From NCBI GenBank assembly GCA_011051685.1, contig DRKQ01000082.1, positions 1 to 41,392 on the forward strand: a DNA stretch of 41,392 nt. The letters run 5' to 3'. This stretch comes from Gammaproteobacteria bacterium. GTDB lineage: Bacteria; Pseudomonadota; Gammaproteobacteria; SZUA-152. The notes under the pieces are model-generated. The model ran no database searches. It had not been told where the DNA came from and saw only the letters and a list, made by a program, of their open reading frames with translations. Positions within the stretch are counted from its first letter, which is position 1. Each line of letters opens with the position of its first letter. This document shows, piece by piece, positions 8,753 through 16,635 of this stretch. Both the position numbers and the translations under genes were made by a program.

Positions 8753-8791
8753 ATATATATGGTTGAACATATATATGGAATGACATATATT
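8753..8791 (+). promoter_or_regulatory. Probable ArsR operator (AT-rich inverted repeats)
   Basis: Three evenly placed half-sites form two overlapping inverted repeats: ATATATATG (8753-8761) with CATATATAT (8768-8776), six bases apart, and TATATATG (8770-8777) with CATATATT (8784-8791), again six bases apart. They end two bases before the arsR start codon, where an autorepressing ArsR/SmtB protein usually binds. The site lies only 16 bp from the mer -35 hexamer, so binding could also affect mer transcription. Confidence 0.65.
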
Positions 8792-8792
8792 A

Positions 8793-9152
8793 ATGCCTAT
8801 GCGCACAAGCCCGGAAATCCTCTTTCAGATGCTGGCGGACACCACAAGGCTGCGCGTTGCGGTGTTGTTGCAACGTTACGGTGAGCTATGTGTTTGTGAG
8901 CTGACCTATGCCTTGTCACTTTCACAGCCCAAGATATCGCGCCATCTCGGGCAGATGCGCGAAGCGGGACTGGTGCAGACGCGCCGCGCCGGTCGCTGGA
9001 TGTACTACCGCCTGCACCCGGGTCTGCAACCGTGGATGCAGTCTGCACTGGATTCAACCCTCGATGGCGTAGCGGAGTTGGCACCTTATAAAGAAGATGC
9101 GCAGGTGCTTGCCGAAATGCCGAACCGGCCTGGCGCGAGTTGCTGTGCCTGA
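8793..9152 (+). CDS. arsR: ArsR/SmtB-family arsenic-responsive repressor
   Basis: The 119-residue winged-helix protein contains the sensor motif GELCVCEL (Cys33 and Cys35), equivalent to the As(III)-binding ELCVCDL of R773-type ArsR, followed by the recognition helix LSQPKISRHLGQMREAGLV and wing RRAGRWMYYRL. It ends in another vicinal pair, GASCCA. ArsR releases DNA when As(III) binds these thiols. ATG 8793 is used; ATG 8799 is also possible, and neither has a good ribosome site. It is the first gene of arsR-arsI-arsC-acr3 and lies directly behind the AT-rich inverted repeats. The gene is divergent from the mer operon, where a merR would normally be. Confidence 0.93.
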   Translation: MPMRTSPEILFQMLADTTRLRVAVLLQRYGELCVCELTYALSLSQPKISRHLGQMREAGLVQTRRAGRWMYYRLHPGLQPWMQSALDSTLDGVAELAPYKEDAQVLAEMPNRPGASCCA

Positions 9153-9165
9153 CAGGAGATAGATT

Positions 9166-9612
9166 ATGAGTCGTTTACATGTTCACATCGCAGTTGATGA
9201 TCTCGATCAGAATATCCGTTTTTATTCCGCTATGTTTGGAACACAACCGAGTGTCATCAAGGAGGATTACGCCAAGTGGGACCTCGCCAATCCGGCTGTA
9301 AATTTTGCGATCTCGGCACGTGCTAAAACGCGTGGCCTCGATCACGTCGGCATACAGGCGGACAGCGCAGAAGAGCTCAAAGCGTTGCAGTCACGCCTGG
9401 AGGCCGCCGGCATCGCGGGTAAGGAACAATCCGATGCGGCCTGTTGCTATGCGCGCTCGGATAAATACTGGAGCCTTGATCCGCAAGGCATCGCCTGGGA
9501 AGCCTTTCATACACTCGACAGCATTCCAACCTTCAACGAGTCTGATGGAGAGACACCCGCGCAAGGCTGTTGCGTACCGGAGATTGGCAAGAGTGGTGGT
9601 TGCTGTTCATGA
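9166..9612 (+). CDS. arsI: ArsI/CadI-family dioxygenase-like protein (C-As lyase candidate)
   Basis: The 148-residue vicinal-oxygen-chelate protein matches the ArsI/CadI family. Predicted Fe(II) ligands are an N-terminal His (His5 or His7), His60 in GLDHVGIQ and Glu112 in IAWEAFH; the family's thiol pair is Cys93-Cys94 ([12 protein letters not shown]). ArsI cleaves the C-As bond of trivalent organoarsenicals such as MAs(III). The C-terminus is unusually cysteine-rich (GCC and GGCC), which may bind arsenical or metal. AGGAGA lies upstream of ATG 9166. The stop overlaps the arsC start. Distinguishing ArsI from the cadmium-induced homologue CadI rests on the ars context. Confidence 0.85.
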   Translation: MSRLHVHIAVDDLDQNIRFYSAMFGTQPSVIKEDYAKWDLANPAVNFAISARAKTRGLDHVGIQADSAEELKALQSRLEAAGIAGKEQSDAACCYARSDKYWSLDPQGIAWEAFHTLDSIPTFNESDGETPAQGCCVPEIGKSGGCCS

Positions 9613-10037
9613 TGAATATCCTGTTTCTGTGCACGGGAAATTCCTGTCGCTCGCAAATGGCGGAAGGCTGGGCAAAGGCACTGGCAAATGACGACGTAAC
9701 GGTACAGTCTGCCGGCATCCAGGCACACGGCATGAACCCGCGTGCGATTACCGTGATGGCCGAGGCCGGTATCGATATCTCGGGGCAGGAATCGACCCGG
9801 GTCGATGATGCCATGCTACAGACAGCCGACCTGGTGGTAACGGTCTGCGGTCACGCTGATGAACATTGCCCGGTGCTGCCACCCGGTACGCGCAAGGAAC
9901 GCTGGCCACTGGAGGACCCGGCAAAGGCGACCGGTAGTGAAGAGGAAATCATGCAGGTCTTTCGCGCCAGTCGCGATGAGATTAAACAACGGATCACCGA
10001 TTTGCTGCAGCGCGTTCAGCAGGCGGAAAACGCATGA
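9609..10037 (+). CDS. arsC: Thioredoxin-coupled arsenate reductase ArsC
   Basis: The 142-residue protein has the low-molecular-weight phosphatase loop C-T-G-N-S-C-R-S (Cys8 to Arg14) and the downstream cysteine pair [17 protein letters not shown] (Cys80 and Cys87). Together these identify the thioredoxin-dependent arsenate reductase family (B. subtilis/pI258 type): three cysteines pass a disulfide and thioredoxin restores it. It converts As(V) to As(III) for export. ATG 9609 overlaps the arsI stop; ATG 9612 is the next in-frame codon. The stop overlaps the start of acr3 (ATGA), so the four genes form one transcript. Confidence 0.95.
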   Translation: MMNILFLCTGNSCRSQMAEGWAKALANDDVTVQSAGIQAHGMNPRAITVMAEAGIDISGQESTRVDDAMLQTADLVVTVCGHADEHCPVLPPGTRKERWPLEDPAKATGSEEEIMQVFRASRDEIKQRITDLLQRVQQAENA

Positions 10038-10724
10038 GTGCGCAATGCGAAACGGGGGCAAAACGCGCCACTGGCGGCGGGATGGGCTTTTTTGAACGTT
10101 ACCTGACCCTGTGGGTGGCCCTGTGCATTGTGGCCGGCATTGCACTGGGACACTTCTAATGGTGCCTTCCAGGCGGTCGGCCGACTGGAAGTGGCACAGG
10201 TTAACCTGCCGGTCGCGCTACTGGTCTGGCTGATGATCATTCCCATGCTGCTCAAGATCGACCTGCGTGCGCTGAAGGGGGTACGGGCGCACTGGCGCGG
10301 TGTCGGTGTAACGCTGTTCGTCAACTGGGCGGTGAAACCGTTTTCCATGGCGCTGCTCGGCTGGTTGTTCATCGGCTGGCTGTTTCGACCCTGGCTGCCG
10401 GCGGAGCAGATCGACAGTTACATCGCCGGTCTCATCATTCTTGCCGCCGCGCCCTGTACCGCCATGGTGTTCGTATGGAGTCACCTGTCGAAAGGAGAGC
10501 CCCATTTCACGCTGTCGCAGGTGGCGCTCAATGACGTCATCATGATCTTCGCCTTCGCCCCCATCGTCGGCCTGCTGCTTGGCCTGTCGGCCATCACCGT
10601 GCCGTGGGATACCCTGTTGCTGTCGGTGCTGGTCTATATCGTGGTGCCGCTGGTGATCGCCAATGTCTGGCGCAAAGCGTTGCTCCAGGGTGAGCACGGC
10701 TATTTGCGCCTGCAACGGGAATAA
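10034..10724 (+). pseudogene. acr3: Arsenite efflux permease Acr3, frameshifted and truncated
   Basis: Starting at ATG 10034, the frame encodes an Acr3-like N-terminus ([24 protein letters not shown]) and stops at TAA 10157-10159. The family sequence resumes at once in another frame (GAFQAVGRLEVAQVNLPVALLVW...) and runs to 10724, so there is one net +1 (or -2) shift near 10157. The conserved segments LIILAAAPCTAMVFVWSHL and SQVALNDVIM are intact, but the protein ends after about 230 residues at ...RKALLQGEHGYLRLQRE, whereas full Acr3 is about 350 and has four more helices. No continuation is seen in any frame after 10724. Without a second copy elsewhere, arsenite export by this operon is probably lost. 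Confidence 0.85.
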
Positions 10725-10823
10725 GTTCGCTGTTCCCTTCGCGTGATTTCTGGAGTACGGTTTAACTCTTGATAATTAATCAAATATTTAATGTTTCTGA
10801 GGTTACATGTAATTGGGGGATAA

Positions 10824-10847
10824 GGTCGACTCCCCGTGGGGACGCTA
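10824..10847 (+). repeat. tRNA-Glu 3'-end-like sequence (att-like site A)
   Basis: The stretch GGTCGACTCCCCG followed by TGGGGACGCTA matches, with one deletion and a few mismatches, the T-arm and acceptor end of bacterial tRNA-Glu (GGTTCGAATCCCC... GGGGACGCCA, from memory). The rest of the tRNA is absent. A similar, shorter match in the same orientation is at 40315-40337. Such 3' fragments are the usual crossover sites of elements that integrate into tRNA genes. No integrase is adjacent here. Confidence 0.45.
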
Positions 10848-10878
10848 TATTCAATTGTAACTAATTGAATTATATGAA

Positions 10879-10922
10879 ATTTAAAAACCCCGTGTTTTTA
10901 TCAAAGCACGGGGTTTTTAAAT
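10879..10922. terminator. Bidirectional Rho-independent terminator
   Basis: A 16-bp perfect stem (10879-10894 with 10907-10922) has a GC core CCCCGTG/CACGGGG and A/T runs outside it. Transcripts in either direction therefore end the hairpin with a U run (GGGGTTTTTAAA). It lies between the + strand ars operon and the convergent minus-strand signalling operon, and can serve both. Confidence 0.9.
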
Positions 10923-11157
10923 GCGCTGTTTTTCTTGAGAATTTTTTTGGGGTTCGCATCGCCTCTCGGTCGCCACCTTATCCCCTGTCCCCCTTATTAC
11001 GCCATATCTGATATCAGAAAGTAGTCCTTCCGGATGCGACTATGGAACCGCATTGAAGATTCACTCAAGGATCAACTGCGCCGCGTTATCCAGGAGAACG
11101 CGGTCATCATCAAACCGGTATTCATTGAATTGTGGAACAATTGCACCACAATGCTGA

Positions 11158-11301
11158 GCACTGCAAATTTTCTTTCGATGTATAGGTGAGCCATATCTGC
11201 GCGCCGAGATCAAGCGTGATGGTTTGCACGACAAGTGCGGTTATTGCGAAAAAGCAGGAGCCACCCTCTCAATTGGTGAGATGGCAGGCTATGCTCGGGC
11301 A
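11158..11301 (+). pseudogene. Remnant resembling a HEPN/RES N-terminal domain
   Basis: One frame reads ...FRCIGEPYLRAEIKRDG, then HDKCGYCEKAGATLSIGEMA, with a C-I-x-[DE]-x-Y-L-x-x-E-I pattern and a C-x-x-C pair. This recalls the small zinc-binding-like domain placed before RES toxins in HEPN/RES proteins. There is no start codon with a ribosome site, an in-frame TGA lies just upstream at 11155-11157, and the frame runs into the antisense of the response-regulator gene at 11302 without the RES domain. It is best read as a gene fragment left by rearrangement. The family call is from memory of the motif. Confidence 0.35.
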
Positions 11302-11835
11302 TCACACCTTGTTTTCATCCAGGTAGAAGGAGCCATCGGGTTCCCAGTCAACCTTGGTGATCCCCGGATACTTGGCTTCAAGTTCCTCCAGGGCAGTTTG
11401 CTGTCGGTCCAGTTGTTGCCGTTGCTCCCGAACCCGATCTGCCAGGCGGCGGTTTTCCACCAGTGTATCGCGATAGCTCAGCGCCTGTTCCAGGGTGGTG
11501 ACCAAATCGTAATCACTCCAGGGTTTACTGATAAAACGGTAAATGCTGGCCTCATTGATCGCCCCCAACAGGGCTTCCAGATCCGTGTAGCCGCTTATGA
11601 TCAGCCGCATGGCCTCGGGTTGTAGTTGTTTCACCTGGCTGAGGAACTGCACACCGTCCATCACCGGCATACGGTAATCTGTCAATACCAGCTCGAAATT
11701 CATGACCCGTGTGCGCCGCAATGCCTCCTCGGCACGGGTGTAGGTTTCAATCTCCCAGTTCTTTTTCCGGCCCAGTGTGCGTCGCAGGGCCTTGAGAATA
11801 TTCTCTTCATCGTCGACTAATAGAATGCGGTACAT
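11302..11835 (-). CDS. Response regulator: REC domain plus coiled-coil tail
   Basis: The 177-residue protein has a complete receiver domain at about 1-120: acidic pair LLVDDEE, phospho-acceptor Asp in LVLTDYRMPVMDG, Ser in LIISGYTD and Lys in FISKPW. A predicted coiled coil follows at 125-155 and a short tail ends ...GSFYLDENKV. There is no DNA-binding or enzymatic output domain, so it probably works by protein-protein contact, as a phosphate sink or as a partner of the kinases upstream. The SGY-T-D ... I-Y-R/K-F-[IL]-[ST]-K-P-W pattern is shared with the REC domains of the HD-GYP, EAL and REC-PAS proteins of this cluster. It is the last gene of the operon, 21 bp after the HD-GYP gene, and faces the bidirectional terminator. 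Confidence 0.9.
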   Translation of the reverse strand: MYRILLVDDEENILKALRRTLGRKKNWEIETYTRAEEALRRTRVMNFELVLTDYRMPVMDGVQFLSQVKQLQPEAMRLIISGYTDLEALLGAINEASIYRFISKPWSDYDLVTTLEQALSYRDTLVENRRLADRVREQRQQLDRQQTALEELEAKYPGITKVDWEPDGSFYLDENKV

Positions 11836-11856
11836 AATGACACCTTTGCTCTTTAC

Positions 11857-13194
11857 TTATGCGTTACGAATCGAAAGGGTGAATTCGCGATTCATGGCCT
11901 GCTCAACACTCTGCATTTTCTCGATCAATACATCACTGAGGGTATAGCCACTGGATAACAATAGAATGCCGTCCTCGGTTACCAGGTCCTGTGCCAGCAC
12001 CATGCCGCTCTGCAGTCCGCCGGTCTTTACCTGCCGGTATTGCTCCGTCCCTGTCTCCTGCTGTTCTTCATCCAGCAGGGCAAGAAAGGCATCAACCACC
12101 TGCCGGTCGTAACGCTTGCCACCGTTCTCCCGCAAAAACTGTCTGGCCTGTACGTCGGGCAAGCGCTCCGTGAGCAGGGTGCCCCGCAGCAAGTCATCAT
12201 AGTCATTAACCACCGAAAGGATGCGTGCCCCCAGGGGTATGGCTTCTCCCTTCAATCCATCCGGATAACCCTGGCCGTCATAGCGTTCATGGTGACTGCG
12301 AATCAGGCGGGTAGCTTCATGCAGGGGTTCCAGTGCCATCAGTACGGCCTGACCCATAACCGGATGTTTTTGTACTTCCCTGGTTTCATCCGCGGTCAGG
12401 GCATTGTAGGGTTTGCCTGCCAGGGAATCCGGCAGGCCGATCTTGCCGATGTCGTGCAACAGGGCGGCATAGACAAGATCCTGCTCTTCCTCGTCAGCCT
12501 TGCCCAGACGCCGCGCCAGTTTTCCCGCCAGATCCGCCACCTGCCGTGAATGTCCTGCACCTTTCCCGTTGCCCTCACGCATTTCGATCAGACTGACGAA
12601 AGTCTTGATAACGGTGGTATAGCTTTTCTTCAGTTCCTCATGGGCCAGTTCCAGGAAGCTTGCTGTTTGCTGGATTTCCGCGGTGCGTTCCGCCACCCTG
12701 GCCTCCAGCCCGGCATTGAGTTCCTTGAGTTCCTCGTTTTGCCGCTGGGTCAGCGCTACCAGCCGGCGTCGCTCCTGTTCCAGTGCGCGCTGCTGCAAGG
12801 CGCGCCTGACCTGCAGGGTGATATCGTTTTCTTCCCAGGGTTTGCTGATGTAGCTATAAATCCTGCCCTTGTTGACCGCGGCGATGGTGGAAGTGATATC
12901 GGAATATCCGGTTAACAGGATGCGCATGGTGTCGGGCCAGTGTTGCGTCACCTGCTGCAGGAATTCCGCGCCATCCATTTCCGGCATGCGCATATCGGAG
13001 ATCACCAGATCAATATTTTCCTGCTCCATAAGTGCCAGTCCCTCGGCACCTCCCTGGGCGGTAAAAATGCGGTAACCCAGAGGGCGGAATACGCGTTTTA
13101 ATGATGACAGGATGTTCGTCTCATCGTCGACGAACAACAAGGTCGCCTCTTGTTGTGGCTGTAAGGGGGGCTGTGCATTGGCTGCTGTATTCAT
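11857..13194 (-). CDS. REC-HD-GYP response regulator (c-di-GMP phosphodiesterase)
   Basis: From ATG 13194 the protein has 445 residues: receiver domain (about 17-130; Asp in LVISDMRMPEMDG, Lys in ISKPWEE), coiled coil (about 135-190), HD-GYP domain (about 195-370; GHSRQVADLA, LLHDIGKIGLPD, HHERYDGQGYPDG) and a C-terminal segment (GMVLAQDLVTEDGILLLSSG...). HD-GYP enzymes hydrolyse c-di-GMP to pGpG or GMP; the HD and GYP motifs are intact, so activity is expected. AGGGA lies eight bases upstream of ATG 13194; an in-frame GTG at 13236 overlaps the preceding stop and is the alternative start. The C-terminal segment has the same pattern as the stand-alone 107-residue protein at 21125-21448. It probably lowers c-di-GMP in response to the neighbouring kinases. 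Confidence 0.93.
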   Translation of the reverse strand: MNTAANAQPPLQPQQEATLLFVDDETNILSSLKRVFRPLGYRIFTAQGGAEGLALMEQENIDLVISDMRMPEMDGAEFLQQVTQHWPDTMRILLTGYSDITSTIAAVNKGRIYSYISKPWEENDITLQVRRALQQRALEQERRRLVALTQRQNEELKELNAGLEARVAERTAEIQQTASFLELAHEELKKSYTTVIKTFVSLIEMREGNGKGAGHSRQVADLAGKLARRLGKADEEEQDLVYAALLHDIGKIGLPDSLAGKPYNALTADETREVQKHPVMGQAVLMALEPLHEATRLIRSHHERYDGQGYPDGLKGEAIPLGARILSVVNDYDDLLRGTLLTERLPDVQARQFLRENGGKRYDRQVVDAFLALLDEEQQETGTEQYRQVKTGGLQSGMVLAQDLVTEDGILLLSSGYTLSDVLIEKMQSVEQAMNREFTLSIRNA

Positions 13195-13235
13195 TGTTGC
13201 ATTTCCCTGTCCGTTAATATCTTGCGGGGTGCGCA

Positions 13236-15758
13236 CTAAAGGCTTTCAACCTTTGCTGTCTGATTCGCGCCATCCGCCGCAGGGTTTTCTTCTTGTTCGA
13301 CCGGTTGCATGTTTGCCTGCATGTCCATGTCGTTGGCTGTTTTCTGCGCTTGCTTTTCCGGCAACCAGACGCGAAAAATCGTGCCCTGACCCGGTTTGCT
13401 CCGGACTTCAATGCGTCCACCGTGCTTGCCGATGATGCCGTAGGACAAGGATAGACCCAGCCCGGTGCCGGTACCCACCGGCTTGGTAGTAAAGAAGGGA
13501 TCGAATATCCGCTTCAGGTGTTCGGCTTCGATGCCTTTGCCGGTGTCGGAAATTTCCACCCACACCCATTCGCCTTCTGTACCTGTTCGTACCGTGATCG
13601 TGCCCCGTTGCTCGATGGCATGGGCGGCGTTGACCAGCAGGTTCATGAATACCTGGTTGAGTTGCGAGGCCAGGCACTCCACCAGGGGCAGTTCACCGTA
13701 TTCCTTCACCACTTCCGCCTTGTACTTGAGTTCGTTGTTGACGATGTTCAGGGTGCTGTCCAGCCCGCGATGCAAATCAGCCCACTGCCATTCGGCCTGA
13801 TCCACATGGGAGAAGTCCTTGAGGTCCTGCACGATCTGCTTGACCCGGTCGATGCCCTCCTGGGATTCCCTGACCAGATCCAGGACATCCTCCTTCAGAT
13901 AATCAAGATCAAGCTCTTCCTTTTTGGCGGTAATCGAGTCCCTGGTAGTAGAATCGAGGGGAGGTGATGGCTCACTGACCTCATACAGGTTCAGCATTTC
14001 AATGAGCTTTCCGGTATGACTCTGCAAGGTATTCAGATTGGAGTAGATATAGCCTACCGGATTGTTGATTTCGTGAGCGACACCGGCGGCCAGTTGGCCG
14101 ATGGATGCCATCTTCTCTGATTGCAGCAGCTGGTCCTGGGCTGCTTGCAGTTTCTCCAGGGCCTGCTTGCGTTCGCTGATGTCGGTATGCGAGCCGGCCA
14201 TGCGCACCGGGTCGCCGTCCTTGTTGCGCACGGACAGGCCGCGGCACTGAATCCAGCGGTAATCCCCCCGTTTGTCCCGCAGCCGGTACTCAACAGCAAA
14301 TGTGTCCGTACCCCCCTCCAGGCAACCAAGCCATGCCTCCAGGGCGATGCTGAGATCCTCAGGATGAATCAGATCCTGCATGGCCACAAAATCATTCGCT
14401 ATCTCGGTCTCACCGTATCCCAGCATGGTCTTCCAGCGCGGCGAAAAATAGATCTTGCCGGTTTGCAGATTCCAGTCCCAGATGCCATCCTGGGTGCCGC
14501 GTGCCACCAGTGCGAAGCGCTCCTCGCTGAGGCGTAGTGTCTCCTGTGCCCGCTTGCGTTCGGTGATGTCGTGAAGTAAAGAACGCCTCATTTGCTCGAA
14601 TGAACCGGCAAGTACGCTGAATTCGTCATTTCCGGAAACTGCAACAGGCCGGTGCAGGTCGCCTTTTGCGATTCTTTCGGAGGCCGTAGCCAGCACTTGC
14701 AGGGGCTGAAATATGCGCTTGCGGATCAGCATGATCATACTGAACATGGCGGCCAGAACTGCGGATGTTACCGCAATTAATAACGCGGTCTTCTCGGTTT
14801 CCTCCCGGTGTACTGCGGTTGTGCTCTGTTTTGTACCCAGGCTGATAGCGTCCGCTACCATCAGGATCGAGTCGATGCCGCGAGTAGCTTCGGCGAACCA
14901 CGTGGCCGCATTGACCGGGTAGGCTGTGCGCCGTTCGCTGGCGGTATACACTGCTTCACGCAGCCGCTGGTAGCGCCCCAGGAACTCCTTGTTGAGTTTG
15001 TCCACTGTTTCTTTCAGTTGTGCTCCCCGTCTGGTTCCCTCTATCTCTCGGACGAGCTGTCCCAGTTTGTTCCCCACGGTGTCCCGGTAGTATTGCAGTC
15101 TGTGTACTTCCTCTGTGAACAGTGGCCTGCCCTCGGCAATGGCCGCACCGATGATGGCCCGTTCCCGTCCTGCATACTCGCTGGCTGTGAACACGATCTC
15201 CTTGCTCAGCAGGTTGTCGTAGTATGCCCTGCCAAATTCGTCCACGGGGTCGAATGCATCGCGCCGCACCTGGGCAAGGATTGCGATGAAGGCATCCATG
15301 GTGTCGACCCACGACTCTTTGTCTCTGGAGGTGTTGTTATTGTCGAGGAGACGGTCGACAAGCGTTCTTGCATATTCCACGGCCAGCCGGCGTTTTGCGA
15401 GGTGCTGCAGACTGTCGGCCAGGGGGTGAGAGTGGGTCTGCCCGGCGATCTCCCGGGCTATGGCGAGTGCCTGGTGATAGAGACCATCGCCTGCAGCCCG
15501 CAGCTCGAGCATTTGCGCCCGCGTTTCATCCGTGAGCGTTTCCGGGTGTGAAATCAGGATGTTCGTAAGGCCGCGCTCCCTCGCTTGTATCGAGTTTGCC
15601 CGGATGACAAGGTCTGCCAGGCGGTTGGCCTGAATGAGCCAATCGGCTTTGCGGGAGGTGACCGTCAGCTCGAATGTTTCCCAGGTGATGAAACTCAGCG
15701 AGATCAACGTCATCAAGCCAAACAGCGCGAATAAAAGATGTCGGATTTTCAGGCTCAT
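13236..15758 (-). CDS. NIT-HAMP-PAS sensor histidine kinase
   Basis: This 840-residue membrane kinase has TM1 at about 8-28 and a helical periplasmic sensor of about 290 residues. That sensor contains ARERGLTNILIS and long heptad-like helices, resembling the NIT (nitrate/nitrite-sensing) domain. TM2 (about 325-345), HAMP (about 346-398) and one PAS domain (about 405-525, ending HTDISERK) follow. HisKA has the phospho-site GVAHEINNPVGYIYSN, and HATPase_c has N box NLLVNAAHAIE, G1 DTGKGIE, F box FDPFFTTKP and G2 GTGTGLGLSLSYG. All kinase motifs are intact. The C-terminal 230 or so residues are nearly the same as in the kinases at 16632-18530 and 18527-20179. The PhnD-like binding-protein gene ends one base before its start. 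Whether the ligand is nitrate is unproven. Confidence 0.92.
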   Translation of the reverse strand: MSLKIRHLLFALFGLMTLISLSFITWETFELTVTSRKADWLIQANRLADLVIRANSIQARERGLTNILISHPETLTDETRAQMLELRAAGDGLYHQALAIAREIAGQTHSHPLADSLQHLAKRRLAVEYARTLVDRLLDNNNTSRDKESWVDTMDAFIAILAQVRRDAFDPVDEFGRAYYDNLLSKEIVFTASEYAGRERAIIGAAIAEGRPLFTEEVHRLQYYRDTVGNKLGQLVREIEGTRRGAQLKETVDKLNKEFLGRYQRLREAVYTASERRTAYPVNAATWFAEATRGIDSILMVADAISLGTKQSTTAVHREETEKTALLIAVTSAVLAAMFSMIMLIRKRIFQPLQVLATASERIAKGDLHRPVAVSGNDEFSVLAGSFEQMRRSLLHDITERKRAQETLRLSEERFALVARGTQDGIWDWNLQTGKIYFSPRWKTMLGYGETEIANDFVAMQDLIHPEDLSIALEAWLGCLEGGTDTFAVEYRLRDKRGDYRWIQCRGLSVRNKDGDPVRMAGSHTDISERKQALEKLQAAQDQLLQSEKMASIGQLAAGVAHEINNPVGYIYSNLNTLQSHTGKLIEMLNLYEVSEPSPPLDSTTRDSITAKKEELDLDYLKEDVLDLVRESQEGIDRVKQIVQDLKDFSHVDQAEWQWADLHRGLDSTLNIVNNELKYKAEVVKEYGELPLVECLASQLNQVFMNLLVNAAHAIEQRGTITVRTGTEGEWVWVEISDTGKGIEAEHLKRIFDPFFTTKPVGTGTGLGLSLSYGIIGKHGGRIEVRSKPGQGTIFRVWLPEKQAQKTANDMDMQANMQPVEQEENPAADGANQTAKVESL

Positions 15759-15759
15759 A

Positions 15760-16635
15760 TCAGGGTGACTCGTTGGCCGGTTGCTTTACCAGTTCATCCA
15801 GCAGGTCGATCCCCAGTGCACGCACATCGTCCCAGTCACTGTCCTCACCTTGCTCGAAGCCCTTGATGCGGATCGCGGCCAGCAGTTTTTTACCCCGTGG
15901 ATCCCGGTCCATGGCCAGCATGGCCTGTTGCAGGCGTTGCACCACCTGTTTTGTCACGCGCGGATGGGCGGCGATGGCGTGGGGAGTATAGGGCCGGGTG
16001 GTCCACAGGATACGCAGTTGATCACTGATGGCCGGATCGACATTGTTGAAGGTGCGGATCACTCCGCCACCGGCCGGATACAGCCCACGTGCCACAGTGC
16101 GGTACACCGAGTCGTGGGAGGAGACATACTTTGGCGTAATCGCAATACCCTCGGCCCTGAACCGGGCACGCGGCAACACGCTGGCGGCAAAGGCGGCAGG
16201 CGAGGGGAAAGCCAGTGTCTGACCGTCAAATTCCCGCAACTCTCTGGCCGGACTGTCCTTGCGCACCACGATGATGCCCTTGATACGCTTGTCCCTGGTT
16301 CGGGCAAAGGCCTGGTAGCCCGGCGTCCGATGGAAGGTGGTGTAGTGATAGGGGTTCATATAGGACAGGTCATATTCTCCCGCCGCCAGGCGTTGTTCAA
16401 AGGCGGGGATATCCTGTGCGGTTCTGAAACGCAGGCGGTAGCCGGTCTGCTCACCCAGGTAATTGAGGATCGGGGTCCACAGCCGCGCCAGTTTGCTGGC
16501 CGACTGCTGCGGGACGACACCAAAGCTGAGGGTAACCGGCTCCGCCTGTGCTCCGGTCATCGCCAGGGCGGGGAAGGTGATGCCGGCCGACATCCAGATC
16601 AGCGCAGCGGCCGTGTATACGGAACAGCGCATCAT
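15760..16635 (-). CDS. PhnD-like periplasmic substrate-binding protein, no ABC partner
   Basis: The 291-residue exported protein has a signal peptide (about 1-25, cleavage near TGAQA) and the PhnD fold: VTLSFGVVPQQSASKLARLWTPILNYLGEQTGYRLRF, then DLSYMNPYHYTTF, FPSPAAFAASVLPRA and YVSSHDSVYRTVARG. PhnD-type proteins bind phosphonate, phosphite or phosphate-like anions for ABC import. There is no permease or ATPase gene here; instead it is sandwiched between two sensor kinase genes, overlapping the stop of the one upstream (start ATG 16635) and ending one base before the NIT kinase. It is therefore more likely a ligand-sensing co-receptor than a transporter part. GGAGG lies seven bases upstream of the ATG. 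Confidence 0.88.
   Translation of the reverse strand: MMRCSVYTAAALIWMSAGITFPALAMTGAQAEPVTLSFGVVPQQSASKLARLWTPILNYLGEQTGYRLRFRTAQDIPAFEQRLAAGEYDLSYMNPYHYTTFHRTPGYQAFARTRDKRIKGIIVVRKDSPARELREFDGQTLAFPSPAAFAASVLPRARFRAEGIAITPKYVSSHDSVYRTVARGLYPAGGGVIRTFNNVDPAISDQLRILWTTRPYTPHAIAAHPRVTKQVVQRLQQAMLAMDRDPRGKKLLAAIRIKGFEQGEDSDWDDVRALGIDLLDELVKQPANESP

Larger units (their letters stand above)
10725..11157. other. Intergenic junction between ars operon and signalling block
   Basis: No convincing gene is seen. The stretch holds a tRNA-Glu 3'-like repeat (10824-10847), a strong terminator (10879-10922) and a 51-codon frame at 11034-11189 (MRLWNRIEDSLKDQLRRVIQ...) with no recognisable family and no ribosome site. 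It is more AT-rich than the flanks around 10760-10930. The abrupt end of acr3 just before it suggests an old deletion or insertion boundary. Confidence 0.6.

Noticed and set aside
10824-10847. A complete tRNA-Glu gene or a MerR-type operator
   Set aside because: Only the 3' T-arm and acceptor part resembles tRNA-Glu; no anticodon or D arm is found. It lacks a TTGAC-like -35 at 19-20 bp from TATATT, so it does not fit a MerR promoter.
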